A DNA stretch of 64,000 nt from Marinobacter caseinilyticus (GCF_011074955.1 NZ_WUQJ01000036.1:1-64000), one strand, 5' to 3'; shown: positions 30,523-40,484, counted from the stretch's first letter. The notes: generated by a model from the sequence alone, not told the origin. Numbers and translations are program-made.

Positions 30523-31272
30523 ATGCACGATTACCAAGCACCGGACGCTTTGCTGAAGGACCGCATCATCATGGTAACCGGCGCCGGCAGCGGCATTGGC
30601 CGCACGGCAGCGAAGACCTACGCCGCCTACGGCGCCACCGTTATACTCCTGGGCCGGACCACCTCAAAGCTCGAATCGGTTTATGATGAAATCGAAGCTG
30701 CGGGGCATCCCAAGCCGGCCATTGTGCCAATGAACCTTGAAGGCGCTGCGGTCAAAGAGTACGAAGAGATGGCCATGACTATTGAAGATAATTTTGGCCA
30801 ACTTGACGGTATCTTGCACAACGCCGCGGTGTTGGGGCAACGCACACCGGTGGAGTTTTACGACCCGGAAACTTGGAATCAGGTCATTCACGTCAACGCC
30901 ACTGCGCCGTTCCTGTTGTCTCGCGCCCTCATTCCGCTGTTGCGAAAATCATCCGATGCCTCGGTTATTTTTACGTCCTCGGGCGTCGGGCGCAAAGCAA
31001 AAGCTTACTGGGGAGCCTACGCCGTCTCCAAGTTCGCACTTGAGGGCTTAAGCCAGTTGTTGGCCGATGAACTGGACGATGAACGCCACAACGTCAGGGT
31101 TAACAGCCTGAATCCGGGTGCCACCCGCACCAACATGCGTGCCCATGCCTACCCGGCCGAGAACCCAAACACCAATCCGACGCCGGAAGCATTGATGCCG
31201 ATCTACCTCTATTTGATGGGGCCGGATAGCCAGGGGATCACCGGCCAGCAAATCGACGCACAGCCTAAATAA
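30523..31272 (+). CDS. yciK: YciK family short-chain oxidoreductase
   Basis: A 249-residue classical SDR with the cofactor motif VTGAGSGIGRTAAKTY, NNAG-like LHNAAVLG, catalytic Ser in TSSGVGRKAK and YAVSK. Length and context (after mupP) match YciK. The substrate is unknown. GGAG lies 9 bases before the ATG. Its stop overlaps the next gene by one base (TAATG). Confidence 0.92.
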   Translation: MHDYQAPDALLKDRIIMVTGAGSGIGRTAAKTYAAYGATVILLGRTTSKLESVYDEIEAAGHPKPAIVPMNLEGAAVKEYEEMAMTIEDNFGQLDGILHNAAVLGQRTPVEFYDPETWNQVIHVNATAPFLLSRALIPLLRKSSDASVIFTSSGVGRKAKAYWGAYAVSKFALEGLSQLLADELDDERHNVRVNSLNPGATRTNMRAHAYPAENPNTNPTPEALMPIYLYLMGPDSQGITGQQIDAQPK

Positions 31273-31508
31273 TGGAACTTAGGTTTTTCACCACCAGCCA
31301 TTGCCAGCTCTGCGATCTGGCTGAGGCCCTGTTGGTTCAGACGCCGTTGCCTGAGCCCGTGCCAGTGGATGCGATCGACATCGCCCAGTCAGAACAATTG
31401 GTGGCGCAATACGGCACCCGAATCCCCGTCCTCCGACGAGAGGACACGGGTGCCGAACTGGACTGGCCCTTCGACCAGGTTCAGTTGCTGAACTTTCTGC
31501 AACGCTGA
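31272..31508 (+). CDS. Glutaredoxin family protein (DUF836-like)
   Basis: A 78-residue thioredoxin-fold protein with an N-terminal redox-like motif CQLC (TTSHCQLCDLAEALL) and a cis-Pro segment TRIPVLRRE. It is shorter than typical glutaredoxins and belongs to the small GrxC-like/DUF836 type. The start codon overlaps the yciK stop by one base, so the two are translationally coupled. Confidence 0.85.
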   Translation: MELRFFTTSHCQLCDLAEALLVQTPLPEPVPVDAIDIAQSEQLVAQYGTRIPVLRREDTGAELDWPFDQVQLLNFLQR

Positions 31509-31586
31509 TCCGGCGCCGGCCGCTGTCGTACATGACGGTTGCCGTAAGCCATCGAAAAACCAAGTATTGAGTGAGGACAAGCTGAC

Positions 31587-32357
31587 ATGTTGATGGTTAT
31601 TTCCCCTGCAAAAACGCTGGACTATGAATCTCCGCTGGCGACTCAAAAACATACTCAGCCCCTGTTCCTGGATGACGCCTGTGAACTGATCGACCAGCTC
31701 AAAACGCTGGAGCCCTACCAGGTCAGCAACCTGATGCACATCAGTGAAAAGCTTGGCCACTTAAATGCCGAACGGTTCAATCGCTGGCACACACCGTTTA
31801 CCCAGGACAACGCGCGCCAGGCACTGTTGGCGTTCAAAGGCGACGTTTATACCGGGCTTGACGCTGGCAGCTTCGGGGAAGACGACTTTACCTTCGCCCA
31901 GCAACATCTGCGCATACTTTCAGGGCTCTATGGCCTACTGCGACCGCTTGACCTGATGCATCCTTACCGCCTGGAAATGGGCACCAAATACCCCAATCAG
32001 CGGGGCAAGGATCTTTATGCGTTCTGGGGCGCGACGCTCACCAACGCCCTCAGTACCCTGCTTGCCGAGGACGACGGTGTGCTGGTCAATCTGGCGTCGA
32101 ACGAATACTTCAAGAGCGTCAAGAAGTCTGCTCTGGATGGCCGTATCGTCACACCGCAATTCAAGGACTGGAAAAACGGTCAGTACAAGATGATCAGCTT
32201 TTACGCAAAAAAAGCGCGCGGTTTGATGTGCCGTTATGCAATCCAGAATCGCATCACCCAGGCCAGCGACCTGAAAGGCTTCGACCTTGAGGGTTACCAA
32301 TTCAGCGAAGAACAATCCAACGGGGACACCTGGGTGTTCCTTAGAGATGAACAGTAG
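31587..32357 (+). CDS. yaaA: Peroxide stress protein YaaA
   Basis: A 256-residue DUF328 protein with the family start MLMVISPAKTLDYE and conserved segments FKGDVYTGLDA, LSGLYGLLRPLDLMHPYRLEMG and NLASNEYFKSV. In E. coli YaaA is induced by OxyR and lowers free iron during peroxide stress. GAGG precedes the ATG. No OxyR site was identified upstream. Confidence 0.95.
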   Translation: MLMVISPAKTLDYESPLATQKHTQPLFLDDACELIDQLKTLEPYQVSNLMHISEKLGHLNAERFNRWHTPFTQDNARQALLAFKGDVYTGLDAGSFGEDDFTFAQQHLRILSGLYGLLRPLDLMHPYRLEMGTKYPNQRGKDLYAFWGATLTNALSTLLAEDDGVLVNLASNEYFKSVKKSALDGRIVTPQFKDWKNGQYKMISFYAKKARGLMCRYAIQNRITQASDLKGFDLEGYQFSEEQSNGDTWVFLRDEQ

Positions 32358-32389
32358 CCATATCAAAGCGTCACTAACCGGAGTCACGA

Positions 32390-32590
32390 ATGAGTGAAGC
32401 TGTGTTTTCCCAGATTGCCATGGCCGTGCTGCTCACTGCACTGATCGGCTTCATGGGCTTTATCGTCTGGGATCTTGCCAAAAAATCCAAAGCAGGCCGC
32501 TTCGGGACGATCGCCATGTTCATCGTTCTCGGTGCGGGCGTGCTGGGTTTTGTTATCAAGACCGTTCTCGTTGAAATCTTGCAAATGTGA
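32390..32590 (+). CDS. DUF2788 small membrane protein
   Basis: A 66-residue protein with two predicted membrane helices: about residues 8-28 (IAMAVLLTALIGFMGFIVW) and 41-60 (IAMFIVLGAGVLGFVIKTVL), linked by a basic loop KKSKAGR. This matches DUF2788. The function is unknown. A GGAG site precedes the ATG. It lies 32 bp after yaaA and 65 bp before rdgC. Confidence 0.85.
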   Translation: MSEAVFSQIAMAVLLTALIGFMGFIVWDLAKKSKAGRFGTIAMFIVLGAGVLGFVIKTVLVEILQM

Positions 32591-32655
32591 CCCTTTGAAG
32601 GTCATCACCAGTGTTCCAATTATTCTGAACTGCCATTAACAAGGATCGACTGCCC

Positions 32656-33585
32656 ATGTGGTTTCGCAATGCCCGCGTTTTTCGTTTCACCAAACCGTTT
32701 GATATCAGTGCCGAAACTCTGGAAGAAAAGCTTCAGGAAGGGGTATTCAAGCCCTGCGGCCCCCAAGAGACTGTGCGCCAAGGCTGGGTACCCCCGCTGG
32801 GCAAGCACGGCGAACAGCTCGTGCACAGTTCCAACGGCTATCACCTGGTCACTCTGCGTAAAGAAGAAAAGCTACTGCCCGGCTCCGTCGTCAAGGAACT
32901 GCTCACCGAGCGGGTGGAAATGATCGAAGCCGAGCAACACCGAAAAGTACCTAAAAAAGAAAAAGACGAAATTAAAGACCAGATTCTGCTGGAGATGTTG
33001 CCCCAGGCATTCTCCAAAAACCGACGCTGTTACGCCTACATTGCCCCCCAGGACGGCGTGCTGGTGGTTGACGCCGGCTCGGCCAAGCAGGCGGAAGACC
33101 TGGCCTCCAATTTGCGGAAAAGCCTCGGCTCCCTCCCCGTGCGGCCCCCCGTTGTGGAACAGGCGCCCGCCTTTACCTTCACCGGCTGGCTCAACGAATC
33201 CATTGATCTGCCCGCCGCGCTGGCACTGGGCGATGAGTGCGAACTGAAAGACCCCAGCGAAGACGGCGGTGTGGTTCGTTGCAAAGGACTGGAACTCCAA
33301 GGCGATGAGATCCGCAACCACTTGAATGCCGGCATGCAGGTGACCAAACTCAGTGTGGCCTGGGACGACAACCTGACCTTTGTACTGGATGAGGAACTCG
33401 GCATTCGTCGGCTCAAGTTCGGCGATACACTGCAGGACCAGTTGGATGACGTGGATTCTGACGATGCCGCCGCTCGATTTGATGCGGCGTTCTCACTGAT
33501 GACGCTGGAACTGGCACGGTTGATTCCGGGATTGCTGGACGCCTTGGGTGGCGAAGATCGCTCAGCGATTGTCGACAGCGAATAA
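32656..33585 (+). CDS. rdgC: Recombination-associated protein RdgC
   Basis: A 309-residue DNA-binding ring protein that modulates RecA-dependent recombination. The family start MWFRNARVFRFTKPFDISAETLEEKL and the motifs RQGWVPPLGKHGEQLVHSSNG and RCYAYIAPQDGVLVVDAGSA (quoted as signatures in parts) fit full-length RdgC. AAGGA precedes the ATG. It is convergent with the acyl-CoA ligase/GNAT gene. Confidence 0.95.
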   Translation: MWFRNARVFRFTKPFDISAETLEEKLQEGVFKPCGPQETVRQGWVPPLGKHGEQLVHSSNGYHLVTLRKEEKLLPGSVVKELLTERVEMIEAEQHRKVPKKEKDEIKDQILLEMLPQAFSKNRRCYAYIAPQDGVLVVDAGSAKQAEDLASNLRKSLGSLPVRPPVVEQAPAFTFTGWLNESIDLPAALALGDECELKDPSEDGGVVRCKGLELQGDEIRNHLNAGMQVTKLSVAWDDNLTFVLDEELGIRRLKFGDTLQDQLDDVDSDDAAARFDAAFSLMTLELARLIPGLLDALGGEDRSAIVDSE

Positions 33586-33628
33586 ACCCGCACAGACTGC
33601 CCTGACACCACGCAGACAAACGCCGTGA

Positions 33629-36370
33629 CTAGCTGGTGGGATTCAGGCGCTCTCGTTGCCAGTCTTTCTCCGGCTCGTTTAATACGAGCCGGAGATCCAT
33701 CACCTCTTCTTCCCGGTTGTACTGCACCTCAAATCCCAGCCGCTCCGCCAAACTCAGCATGGGGCGGTTGTCAGGCAGTACGTTGCCAATCATCTCTACA
33801 GTGCCACGGGCGCGACAGTAATCGATCATCTTTTGCATCAAGATCAGGCCCAGGCCCTCGCTCTTCATGTTGTCATGCACCATGACGGCGAATTCACATT
33901 GCAGATTATCAGCGTCCGTCCAGACTCGAACCGTTCCGAGCGTTTCCACACCCTCCTCATCTTCTTTCGGAGCGTTGGCAACAAACACCATTTCCCGGTC
34001 GTAATCAATTTGAACCATCTGGGCAACGTCTTCACGGGAGAAATGCTTGCGATATTGGAAAAATCGGTAGCGAATGGAGTCCGGTGACTGTAACTCATGG
34101 AAGGCACGATGCGCGGGTTCGTCCTCGGCTCTTGCAGCCCGCAGAATCACCCGTCGGCCAGACCTGGGCAGCACCAACCACTCTTCCAACTCACGGGGAT
34201 AGGGCTGAATAATCGGGCGACCCGGCTCGGTTGATAAGTCGATGGCAACGTCCACTGCCACCGCACCATAATCGTTGAACAATAACGGCAGAATTTCCAG
34301 ACCCCGGATCTCGGGAATGTCGATCACAATCTGCGACAACGTCACCAACGTTTCAGCGATGGCACGGATATCCTCTTCCGGGCGTCGGCTGTATTCTTTC
34401 AGCAGCTTGTACATATAGGTTCGCCGCAACAGCTCACGGGCCAGCACCATATTGAGCGGCGGTAACGCAATCTGCCGATCCGAGATTACGTTGATATAGG
34501 CACCTGCGGCGCCACAGACCACCAGCGGACCAAACTGGGCATCCCGGGTAATGCCCACACTGAACTCAATCCCGCCCACATGCTTGTAGGTAAACTGCAC
34601 GGCAAAACCAATGAAACCGCTATCGGGATAGGCCTGCTGATATTGCTCCACCAGCATTTTGCACGCATCCAATATCGCCAACTCACTGTTCAGTGCCTTG
34701 GCCGTCGACTGGCTGCGGGGAAGACCGGCTTTGTGTTCCATGAACGGATGGCAGGCCAGCTCGTGAACCAAGGTGACGTCGATCGGTCGGCGTTCAACCG
34801 AAAAAATCTCAAGCACTTCCTCGGCATTGGCACAGTAGTGTGTTTCAACGGTACTGATCCCGTAGTCCCGGATAACCGTTCGCGCTTCCTGACCGGTCAA
34901 AAGATCCCGCCCCGCGCGTAAAGCATTGACCACCAGTTTGCGCGTGGAGGTGCGGTCCGCAAAGTGGTCCGTAAAAGACTCCGGCGTCTCTGCTAGCAGA
35001 CGCTGCACACGCTGGTGGTTGATGTGTTGCATAAAGGCTTTCACCGCTTTCTCTGGCGAGAAAAACGACGGGATCCCGGCCCGGTAGAACTCATCGCGCG
35101 CGTCCATCACCGTGCTCTGACCCAGCCAGCAGGTGAAGACATTAAGCCGTGTCCCTTTTGCCGCTTCCACCACCGCATCAGCAATTTGAAGACTGTCTTC
35201 CGTCAAGCTGGGTGCATACATCACCAGGACATTGGCCACGCTGGGGTCACGAGCGAGGACGCGGATAGCGTCACCATAGAGTTGAGGCGAGGCATCGTAG
35301 TTCAGATCAATCGGATTTTTGCGCGTCCAGTAGGGCGGGAGAAGTTCGGCCAGTGCCGCGATGGATTCCGGCGAAAGTTGGGCCAGCTCACCGCTCTCGG
35401 ACGATAAGCGGTCAACCGCCAACACCCCCGGCCCGACTCCATTGGCCATCACCGCCAGCGATTCCTGTCGTAGCGGTCGCATACGCGTCAATGTTTCAAG
35501 GGCATCAAACATCTGCCCCAGGCCATCGACCCGCAAGACCCCGGCGCGCTGCAGCATGGCGTCAAAAATAGGGTCACTGTGGGCAATACCGTCGGGTAAT
35601 GCGTAGGGAAACCATTCCGACTCCGGTACCCGACCGCTTTTTACCGCAATCACCGCCTTGGTCCGCGAGGCGACCCGCACCGCGGACATGAAACGTCTTG
35701 GGTTGGGAATGTTCTCAATGTGCAGCAAAATAGCCCGGGTCTGACTGTCCTGAGCCAGATAATCGATCAAGTCGTCGAGATCGATGTCCATGCCATCACC
35801 CAGGGTCAGGAAGTACGAAAACCCCACCCCCCGCGCAAATGCCCAGTCGATGAGTGAGCTGGCAACGGTGCCGGACTGACCAATAAAAGCCACTTTGCCT
35901 GGAATAACACCCATATGGGCATACGTCGCATTCAGACTGCGGCCGGGGACCATCAGGCCAATGGTGTTTGGCCCGAGCACGCGCACACCGGTTTCCCGAG
36001 CAGCATCCCGCACCGAGTACATTAACGGCTGGCCGGTCTTGCTGTGCGCTCGTGACATCCCACCGGTCATCACGATCGCGGTTCGCACACCGGCCTGACC
36101 CAGCTTTCTGATCAGTTTGGGTACCGTCTCCGGTGGCGTACAGATTATGGCCAGGTCAGGACAAAAATCCATCCGCGATACTCGCTTAACACAAGGCACA
36201 CCGTGTACTGACTCATACTCTTTCTGGTTGATGACCAACAACCGCCCGGAAAAACCACCACCCAGCAAGTTGCGCAACACCATTCCACCCAGATTGGAGG
36301 CGCGTTCAGACGCACCGACAATCGCAATGGACTCGGGGTTGAACAGACTTTCAAGGTACCGGGTGCCCAA
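33629..36370 (-). CDS. Fused acyl-CoA synthetase (NDP-forming)-like / GNAT acetyltransferase (Pat/PatZ-type)
   Basis: A 913-residue protein with, in order, a CoA-binding Rossmann-like domain (SIAIVGASERASNLGGMV), a succinyl-CoA-ligase-like domain (GQSGTVASSLIDWA; ANGVGPGVLAVDRL), an ATP-grasp region (around 500-710; FGPLVVCGAAGAY) and a C-terminal GNAT domain (about 740-900; EFAVMVHDNMKSEGLGLILM). This order is that of PatZ/Pka, which acetylates protein lysines, for example on acetyl-CoA synthetase. The start is TTG at 36370, supported by an AAAGGAGG site 6 bases upstream. The divergent neighbour is a deacetylase-family gene. Confidence 0.9.
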   Translation of the reverse strand: MGTRYLESLFNPESIAIVGASERASNLGGMVLRNLLGGGFSGRLLVINQKEYESVHGVPCVKRVSRMDFCPDLAIICTPPETVPKLIRKLGQAGVRTAIVMTGGMSRAHSKTGQPLMYSVRDAARETGVRVLGPNTIGLMVPGRSLNATYAHMGVIPGKVAFIGQSGTVASSLIDWAFARGVGFSYFLTLGDGMDIDLDDLIDYLAQDSQTRAILLHIENIPNPRRFMSAVRVASRTKAVIAVKSGRVPESEWFPYALPDGIAHSDPIFDAMLQRAGVLRVDGLGQMFDALETLTRMRPLRQESLAVMANGVGPGVLAVDRLSSESGELAQLSPESIAALAELLPPYWTRKNPIDLNYDASPQLYGDAIRVLARDPSVANVLVMYAPSLTEDSLQIADAVVEAAKGTRLNVFTCWLGQSTVMDARDEFYRAGIPSFFSPEKAVKAFMQHINHQRVQRLLAETPESFTDHFADRTSTRKLVVNALRAGRDLLTGQEARTVIRDYGISTVETHYCANAEEVLEIFSVERRPIDVTLVHELACHPFMEHKAGLPRSQSTAKALNSELAILDACKMLVEQYQQAYPDSGFIGFAVQFTYKHVGGIEFSVGITRDAQFGPLVVCGAAGAYINVISDRQIALPPLNMVLARELLRRTYMYKLLKEYSRRPEEDIRAIAETLVTLSQIVIDIPEIRGLEILPLLFNDYGAVAVDVAIDLSTEPGRPIIQPYPRELEEWLVLPRSGRRVILRAARAEDEPAHRAFHELQSPDSIRYRFFQYRKHFSREDVAQMVQIDYDREMVFVANAPKEDEEGVETLGTVRVWTDADNLQCEFAVMVHDNMKSEGLGLILMQKMIDYCRARGTVEMIGNVLPDNRPMLSLAERLGFEVQYNREEEVMDLRLVLNEPEKDWQRERLNPTS

Positions 36371-36634
36371 TTCAGGCCTCCTTTGGTGGCGGGGTACTCA
36401 AGCAATGGTCTCAGGGGGCGCTGGCATGAAGGTAATTCAGCGGCGTCGGCCCGGCGCCATCATGTCTCTATCTTAGGCCCTTGCGTGCCGATGTAAAATG
36501 CCACGATGCCGCAGGTGGACCTTTTATCGACTAAAGAAACACGGCAGCTAATACTGAACCCTGATAAAATTGCCACAATACAATCACAACAAACATCAAA
36601 CCGTCCATTTGGCCGGTATTGAAGCGGATGTATT

Positions 36635-37558
36635 ATGACCACTGCCTTGTTCTCGCACGATGACTGCCAGAAACACGATATGGGGGCTGACCACCCCGAA
36701 TCCCCGCAACGGCTGGCCGCCATCATTAGCTACCTGGGGAGTACCGGACTGGAGCAAGAACTCGACTGGATAAAACCGGAAGAAATCACGCGGGATCAAT
36801 TGCTGGCAGTGCACCCCGAACGCTACCTGCACCAACTGGACTTGATGCAGCCCACCCGGGGCCGCATTTTTACTGACCCGGACACGGCCATGATGCCGGA
36901 TACGCTAAGAGCCGCCAGGCTCGCTGCTGGCGCGAACGTCGAGGCCGTTGACATGGTCATGAGCGGCCAGATAGACAATGCGTTCATCTGTGCGCGACCA
37001 CCGGGCCATCATGCTGAGCGTTCCAAATCCATGGGTTTTTGTTTTTATAACAATATCGCCCTGGCTGCCGCTCGAGCACTGAACTTCCATGGCCTGGAGC
37101 GCGTGGCCATTGTCGACTTCGATGTCCATCAGGGCAATGGCACCGTTGATGCCGTTCAGGGCGACGAACGCATTCTGATGTGCTCCAGTTTTCAACACCC
37201 GTTTTACCCCCACTCCCATGTGCACCTGCAGGCTGACAATATCGTGAACACGCCCATAGCCGCGGGCACTTCAGCACTGGAGTACCGAAAAACCGTCGAA
37301 TCACAATGGTTACACCGGCTACAGGACTTCAAGCCACAGCTGGTGCTGGTGTCCGCCGGTTTCGACGCCCACAGGCTGGACCCGCTTGCGGAACTGAACC
37401 TGGAAGCGGACGATTACCGGTGGCTAACAGACATGTTGACCAGCGTCGCGCATGATCATGCCCATAATCGCTTGGTGTCGACACTGGAAGGGGGGTATCA
37501 CTTGCAGGCGCTGGCCCAGAGCGTCAATGCCCATCTTGAGGGATTGATGGCACATTAG
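36635..37558 (+). CDS. Histone deacetylase family protein (class II-like, acetyl hydrolase)
   Basis: A 307-residue arginase/deacetylase-fold enzyme. Zinc and catalytic motifs are ARPPGHHAERSKSMGFCFYNN (His pair; quoted from residue 123), VDFDVHQGNGT (Asp/His ligands) and VSAGFDAHRLDPL (second Asp). Bacterial members act on acetyl-lysine, acetylpolyamines or similar amides; the substrate here is undetermined. It is divergent from the PatZ-type gene, with a 264-bp shared upstream region. Confidence 0.92.
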   Translation: MTTALFSHDDCQKHDMGADHPESPQRLAAIISYLGSTGLEQELDWIKPEEITRDQLLAVHPERYLHQLDLMQPTRGRIFTDPDTAMMPDTLRAARLAAGANVEAVDMVMSGQIDNAFICARPPGHHAERSKSMGFCFYNNIALAAARALNFHGLERVAIVDFDVHQGNGTVDAVQGDERILMCSSFQHPFYPHSHVHLQADNIVNTPIAAGTSALEYRKTVESQWLHRLQDFKPQLVLVSAGFDAHRLDPLAELNLEADDYRWLTDMLTSVAHDHAHNRLVSTLEGGYHLQALAQSVNAHLEGLMAH

Positions 37559-37572
37559 GCTGGAGACGCGGG

Positions 37573-38481
37573 TCAACCGTTCGCGTCACCGGCGTAGCCG
37601 TTATCTGCACGCTGTAATTCCGGCCGTTCACCCTGCCGCTGCAATCGAATGGTGGTGCGCCGGTTGTCCGCCGCCCGCCTGGACATGGGGTATTGGTCGC
37701 CGTGGGACCGGACAGTGAGCCGCTCTGCCGGAATACCCCGCTCCATCAAATACGCGGCCACCGCATTGGCCCGTGCTTCCGACAGTGCCCGGTTGTTAAT
37801 ACGACTGCCAGATCGGTCAGTATGGCCGTCCACAAAAACCCGCTCCACCGTCGGGTCAGCCTGGACATACAGTACGATCAAATCCAGCCGCTCGTAATCG
37901 GAGGGGGACAATGCAACACTGCCCGCACCAAACGGAATCCGCGACCGCTTGATCTGGTCATAGTTAACCGGCAACAAGCCCGAAACGCATGCCCGGTAGC
38001 CGTCCAGCAATCTGGAAAAATTAATGTTTGAAAGAATGACACGAATGGCTTCATCGCTGTACCAGGCCTGGCGCGTCACGGTCGGCGCCATGCCCGCGAT
38101 CAGGCCAGTCATCAATTGCATGGACCGGCGTGCATCGAGGGTAACCGGACGATTGCTGCTTTCCACATACACGGCTCCGAGCGCCCGCGGTGCAACGCCG
38201 GGGCGCCAAACGGGCGCCTCGATCACCAGACGGCCCTCACCCGGGCGCATGAGTTGGCTGTCGGATTCCAGGTAGAAGGCCAAATCTTCCCCCGCTCGGT
38301 GGTGAAAGACAGCTCGGCCATAGCGGGGCACCTCGTGGGTCAGCGAACAATCAAACACCGACTCCGACAAATACCAGCGGCTGTTTTCAATACCGGCACC
38401 GTAACTTCCCGCCATCACGGGGTAGCTTACAGTTGCCAGTGTCAGTGACATCATCGCTGCAATGGAGAATGCTATTTTCAT
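37573..38481 (-). CDS. motY: Flagellar/OmpA-family protein MotY
   Basis: A 302-residue periplasmic protein: a signal peptide ending near VMA, an N-terminal MotY domain (ENSRWYLSESVFDCSLTHEVPRYGRA) and a C-terminal OmpA/Pal peptidoglycan-binding domain (VFVDGHTDRSGS, NRALSEARANAVAAYL). In polar flagella MotY forms the T-ring around the stator. The order motY, pyrC, rnt, peroxiredoxin matches P. aeruginosa PA3526-PA3529. The ATG at 38481 begins the signal peptide; upstream in-frame starts were discarded. Confidence 0.93.
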   Translation of the reverse strand: MKIAFSIAAMMSLTLATVSYPVMAGSYGAGIENSRWYLSESVFDCSLTHEVPRYGRAVFHHRAGEDLAFYLESDSQLMRPGEGRLVIEAPVWRPGVAPRALGAVYVESSNRPVTLDARRSMQLMTGLIAGMAPTVTRQAWYSDEAIRVILSNINFSRLLDGYRACVSGLLPVNYDQIKRSRIPFGAGSVALSPSDYERLDLIVLYVQADPTVERVFVDGHTDRSGSRINNRALSEARANAVAAYLMERGIPAERLTVRSHGDQYPMSRRAADNRRTTIRLQRQGERPELQRADNGYAGDANG

Positions 38482-38596
38482 GGCCTGCCATCCGGTTCCT
38501 GAACAAAAAAGCGATGCGGTGTTACCCTTCAAAGCGGTTAACGGCCACTTCAATCGATTCTTTAGGCCCCACTGGCAACCAATAGAAAACCGCTTC

Positions 38597-38605
38597 TGGT
38601 ATACT
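38597..38605 (+). promoter_or_regulatory. Candidate extended -10 promoter of pyrC
   Basis: TGGTATACT forms an extended -10 (TGN before TATACT) about 90 bp upstream of pyrC. No good -35 is visible at 16-18 bp, so this is only a candidate. Confidence 0.35.
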
Positions 38606-38696
38606 CTCGCCAATCGAGATACCACCGCTTAGACCTGTTCAGGCTCACACCCTGGCCGGAAGCGTTTACACGACTGTGACCAGGAACTGCTGCTGC

Positions 38697-39758
38697 ATGA
38701 CCGAGCGACTGACCCTAACCCGCCCTGATGACTGGCATCTCCACGTCAGGGACGGCGATGTTCTGGCGGACGTAGTCCCCGCTACCGCCCGATGTTTTGG
38801 CCGGGCTATCATCATGCCCAATCTGACACCCCCCATCACCACCGCTGGCGAGGCACAGGCCTACCGCGAGCGGATCATGACGGCGCGAGGCCCCTTTCAG
38901 GCATTCAACCCGCTGGTTACGTTGTACCTTACCGAGCAAACAACCCCCCAGGACATTCGTGACGCTCAGGCGGCCGGTATTGTGGCCGCCAAACTCTACC
39001 CTGCGGGTGCGACCACCAATTCGGCCTCAGGCGTCACTGACGTGATCAAGATCTATCCGGTGTTGGCCGCCATGGCCGATTGCGGTTTGCTGCTGCTGGT
39101 GCACGGCGAGGTCACTGACCATGACATTGATATCTTTGATCGCGAAAAGGTCTTTCTTGAGCGCGTATTGGCCCCCATTTTGGACCAGTTCCCCGCTCTG
39201 CGTGTTGTTCTGGAACACATTACCACCGCCGATTCTGCCGACTTTGTGCGAAGCCACAGCCGCGGCAACCTTGGCGCCACCATCACACCTCAGCACTTGA
39301 TGTACAATCGTAACCACTTACTGGTGGGTGGCATTCGCCCCCATCTGTATTGTTTGCCTATTCTGAAACGGCAGCGGCACCAGCAGGCGCTCCAGGATGC
39401 TGTGGTCAGTGGTGATCACCGGTTCTTTCTCGGCACCGACTCAGCTCCCCACAGCCGCGGCCGAAAAGAAGCAGCCTGCGGCTGCGCAGGTTGCTATTCT
39501 GCCTTCGGTGCCATTGAGCTCTACGCCGAGGCCTTTGAAGACCTTGGCGTTCTGGACAAGCTTGAAGCATTTGCCAGTTTGAACGGCGCCGATTTTTACG
39601 GTCTGCCCCGAAACACCGACACCATAACGCTGGTCAAAGAAACCTGGTCTGTACCTGAAAGGTTGCCTTTGGGCAGCGAAGACATTGTGCCTTTGCGGGC
39701 TGGCGAGACCATCCGCTGGCGCCTGGCGCCCACGCCCGATCAAATCCAAGGAGTTTGA
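38697..39758 (+). CDS. pyrC: Dihydroorotase (class II type)
   Basis: PyrC cyclises carbamoyl-aspartate to dihydroorotate in pyrimidine synthesis. The protein of about 353 residues shows the metal motif DWHLHVRDG, the carbamylated-lysine region AAKLYPAGATTNS, HGEV, LEHITT and GTDSAPHSRGRKE. The ATG at 38697 gives the usual MTERLTLTRPDDWH start; an upstream GTG would add an atypical Cys-rich stretch. The next gene, rnt, begins directly at its stop. Confidence 0.96.
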   Translation: MTERLTLTRPDDWHLHVRDGDVLADVVPATARCFGRAIIMPNLTPPITTAGEAQAYRERIMTARGPFQAFNPLVTLYLTEQTTPQDIRDAQAAGIVAAKLYPAGATTNSASGVTDVIKIYPVLAAMADCGLLLLVHGEVTDHDIDIFDREKVFLERVLAPILDQFPALRVVLEHITTADSADFVRSHSRGNLGATITPQHLMYNRNHLLVGGIRPHLYCLPILKRQRHQQALQDAVVSGDHRFFLGTDSAPHSRGRKEAACGCAGCYSAFGAIELYAEAFEDLGVLDKLEAFASLNGADFYGLPRNTDTITLVKETWSVPERLPLGSEDIVPLRAGETIRWRLAPTPDQIQGV

Positions 39759-40415
39759 GTGACTGACGAAACAAACCAGCCGTCCCCTATGGCGGGCCGC
39801 TTTCGCGGATTCCTGCCGGTTGTGGTAGACGTCGAAACCGGCGGATTTAATGCCCGCACAGACGCTCTACTTGAAGTGGCAGCCGTCATTCTTGAAATGG
39901 GCGACGATGGTTTGTTGCACCGCGCAGAGACCGTTGTGCAGCACATTGACCCGTTTGATGGTGCCAATCTGGAGCAGTCAGCGCTGGACTTTACGGGTAT
40001 TGACCCATGGGACCTGGAGCGGGATGCCGTGCCCGAGCATGAAGGCCTCAACGAGGTATTTACCGCAATCCGCAAAGCTGTGAAAGCGCAGGGCTGCAAG
40101 CGTGCAGTGCTGGTGGGCCACAATGCGACCTTCGATCACAACTTCCTGTTTGCCGCGGCAGAACGCGCCGACATCAAGCGCAATCCGTTTCACCCTTTCT
40201 CGACGTTTGACACCGCCACTCTGGCTGGCCTGGCCTATGGTCATACAGTGCTGGCGCAGGCGTGCAAACTGGCCGGCATCCCCTTCAACAACAAAGAAGC
40301 TCATTCTGCTGCCTATGACGCGGAAAGAACGGCCGATTTGTTCTGTGGCATTGTTAATCGGTGGAAGGAACTGGGCGGCTTCCCTCCCCCGGTGATCGAG
40401 ACCGAAAACAGCTGA
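39759..40415 (+). CDS. rnt: Ribonuclease T
   Basis: A 218-residue DEDDh 3'-5' exonuclease trimming tRNA and other stable RNA 3' ends. Exo motifs are VVVDVETGGFN (D, E), VGHNATFDHNF (D) and HSAAYDAERTADLF (H, D). It starts with GTG abutting the pyrC stop, with AAGGAG 6 bases upstream, so it is coupled to pyrC. A shared terminator lies downstream. Confidence 0.97.
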   Translation: MTDETNQPSPMAGRFRGFLPVVVDVETGGFNARTDALLEVAAVILEMGDDGLLHRAETVVQHIDPFDGANLEQSALDFTGIDPWDLERDAVPEHEGLNEVFTAIRKAVKAQGCKRAVLVGHNATFDHNFLFAAAERADIKRNPFHPFSTFDTATLAGLAYGHTVLAQACKLAGIPFNNKEAHSAAYDAERTADLFCGIVNRWKELGGFPPPVIETENS

Positions 40416-40484
40416 AGCTTTCGCGACACCCGGCCATCGTACGACTTTACCGTCAAGGGTTGTACCACCGGGTTGCTGCAAACA

